Below the pieces are notes generated by a model, which had not been told where the DNA came from, ran no database searches, and worked only from the letters and a program-made list of their open reading frames with translations. The translations under genes were made by a program, and so were the position numbers. A stretch of DNA of 13,448 bases. Source: an uncultured Eubacteriales bacterium (GTDB taxonomy: Bacteria; Bacillota; Clostridia; Oscillospirales; Oscillospiraceae). Location of the stretch: the NCBI GenBank assembly GCA_900549885.1, contig URQA01000063.1, positions 1 through 13,448 on the forward strand, in the 5' to 3' direction. This document shows positions 12,821 to 13,448 of this stretch, one piece after another. The first letter of the stretch is position 1. Each line of letters begins with the position of its first letter.

Positions 12821-13448
12821 ATGAAAACAGTGACGCGGGCGGCTTGCCGCGGGTGTCACGGCGGGTGCATGTACCTGCTGACGGTGGAGGACGGACGGCT
12901 GGTGAAGGCCGTCCCCGACCCGGAGGGGCCGCTGAACCAGGGCCGGGGGTGCGTCAAGGGCATGTCTATCATGGAGCAGGTCTACCACCCTGACCGGCTC
13001 ACCACTCCTCTGCGCCGGGTGGGGGAGCGGGGAAGCGGAAAGTGGGAGAGCGTCTCCTGGGACGAGGCCCTGGACGAGATCGCGGAAAAAATGGGGGCCA
13101 TCCGGGATACCTATGGCCCGGAGGCCCTTGCCATCATCTCGGGCACCGGGCGGCACCACCTGGCCCAGTTCTGGCGGTTTGGCAACGTACTCGGCACGCC
13201 CAACGCCACCTCCTCCGGCGCTCTTATCTGCCTGGGACCCCGGAAGAACGCCGGCGACCTCACCGCCGGCCACTTCGCCGGGGTGGACTACTACGGGCCG
13301 GTGAAGCCTGCAGGTATCCTGGTGTGGGGGGCCAACCCGGCGGTGAGCGGCGCAGATGGAGAGCTTCAGTGGCACATCAAGGACGCGGCCCGGGTGGGCA
13401 CTCCCCTCATCGTGGTGGACCCCCAGCCCACCGAGCTGGCCCGGCAGG
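12821..13448 (+). CDS. Molybdopterin oxidoreductase (DMSO reductase/formate dehydrogenase superfamily), 5' part
   Basis: The first 209 codons of a gene running off the right edge. Cys9, Cys12, Cys16 and Cys44 form the N-terminal 4Fe-4S motif (CRGCHGGC ... GRGCVKG). QVYHPDRLTTPLRRVGERG (52-70), WDEALDEIAEK (80-90) and VWGANPAVSGA (168-178) are typical of the bis-MGD catalytic subunit. Cys137 in SSGALICLGPR sits where the Mo/W ligand is expected. There is no twin-arginine signal, so the enzyme should be cytoplasmic, unlike many respiratory members. It would transfer electrons to or from a small substrate; which one cannot be told from the part present. AAAAAGGGAGAG precedes ATG 12821. Partner Fe-S or membrane subunits could lie beyond the window. 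Confidence 0.88.
   Translation, partial: MKTVTRAACRGCHGGCMYLLTVEDGRLVKAVPDPEGPLNQGRGCVKGMSIMEQVYHPDRLTTPLRRVGERGSGKWESVSWDEALDEIAEKMGAIRDTYGPEALAIISGTGRHHLAQFWRFGNVLGTPNATSSGALICLGPRKNAGDLTAGHFAGVDYYGPVKPAGILVWGANPAVSGADGELQWHIKDAARVGTPLIVVDPQPTELARQ

Overview
The window looks like chromosomal DNA of a GC-rich anaerobic gut Firmicute, probably an Oscillospiraceae-type clostridium (Flavonifractor/Lawsonibacter-like). This rests on strong AGGAGG-type ribosome binding sites, an SLH/InlB-repeat surface protein, an enoate-reductase-like Fe-S flavoenzyme and a molybdopterin oxidoreductase. The genus is inference; no rRNA or other marker is present.

Left part (1-6214), transport and reduction. An OFA-type MFS transporter (79-1287, +) has a palindromic candidate operator just upstream. 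It converges on a LysR regulator (1513-2418, -). The regulator is divergent from a GntP-family anion permease (2660-4024, +) and a flavin/4Fe-4S oxidoreductase of the old-yellow-enzyme/TMADH class (4116-6104, +). The divergent intergene has a self-complementary TATAAT usable on both strands. Together this looks like a regulated import-and-reduce module for an unidentified small organic acid. A terminator closes it at 6175-6214.

Middle part (6215-11220), the most interesting region. A decayed gene fragment and a strong hairpin are followed by a 1086-aa secreted surface protein with Ig-like, chitobiase-C-like, InlB-like and SLH domains (6590-9850, -). Upstream of it lie three exact copies of an 18-bp imperfectly palindromic site: one inverted (10048-10065) and two direct (10301-10318 and 10355-10372). 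A complete tyrosine recombinase gene (10375-11220, -) follows, ending 2 bp from the third copy. Between the first two sites are a near-consensus extended -10 promoter, pointing away from the surface-protein gene, and a 24-bp perfect inverted repeat. Between copies 2 and 3 is an intrinsic terminator that would catch the promoter in the present orientation. I read this as a phase-variable inverton in the OFF state. Inversion between copies 1 and 2 would turn the surface protein ON, inversion between copies 1 and 3 would carry the terminator along and stay OFF, and recombination between copies 2 and 3 would delete the terminator.

Right part (11221-13448). A terminator and a D-alanyl-D-alanine carboxypeptidase (11530-12690, -) are divergent from a molybdopterin oxidoreductase (12821 to the window end, +). 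The latter is cut off after 209 codons.
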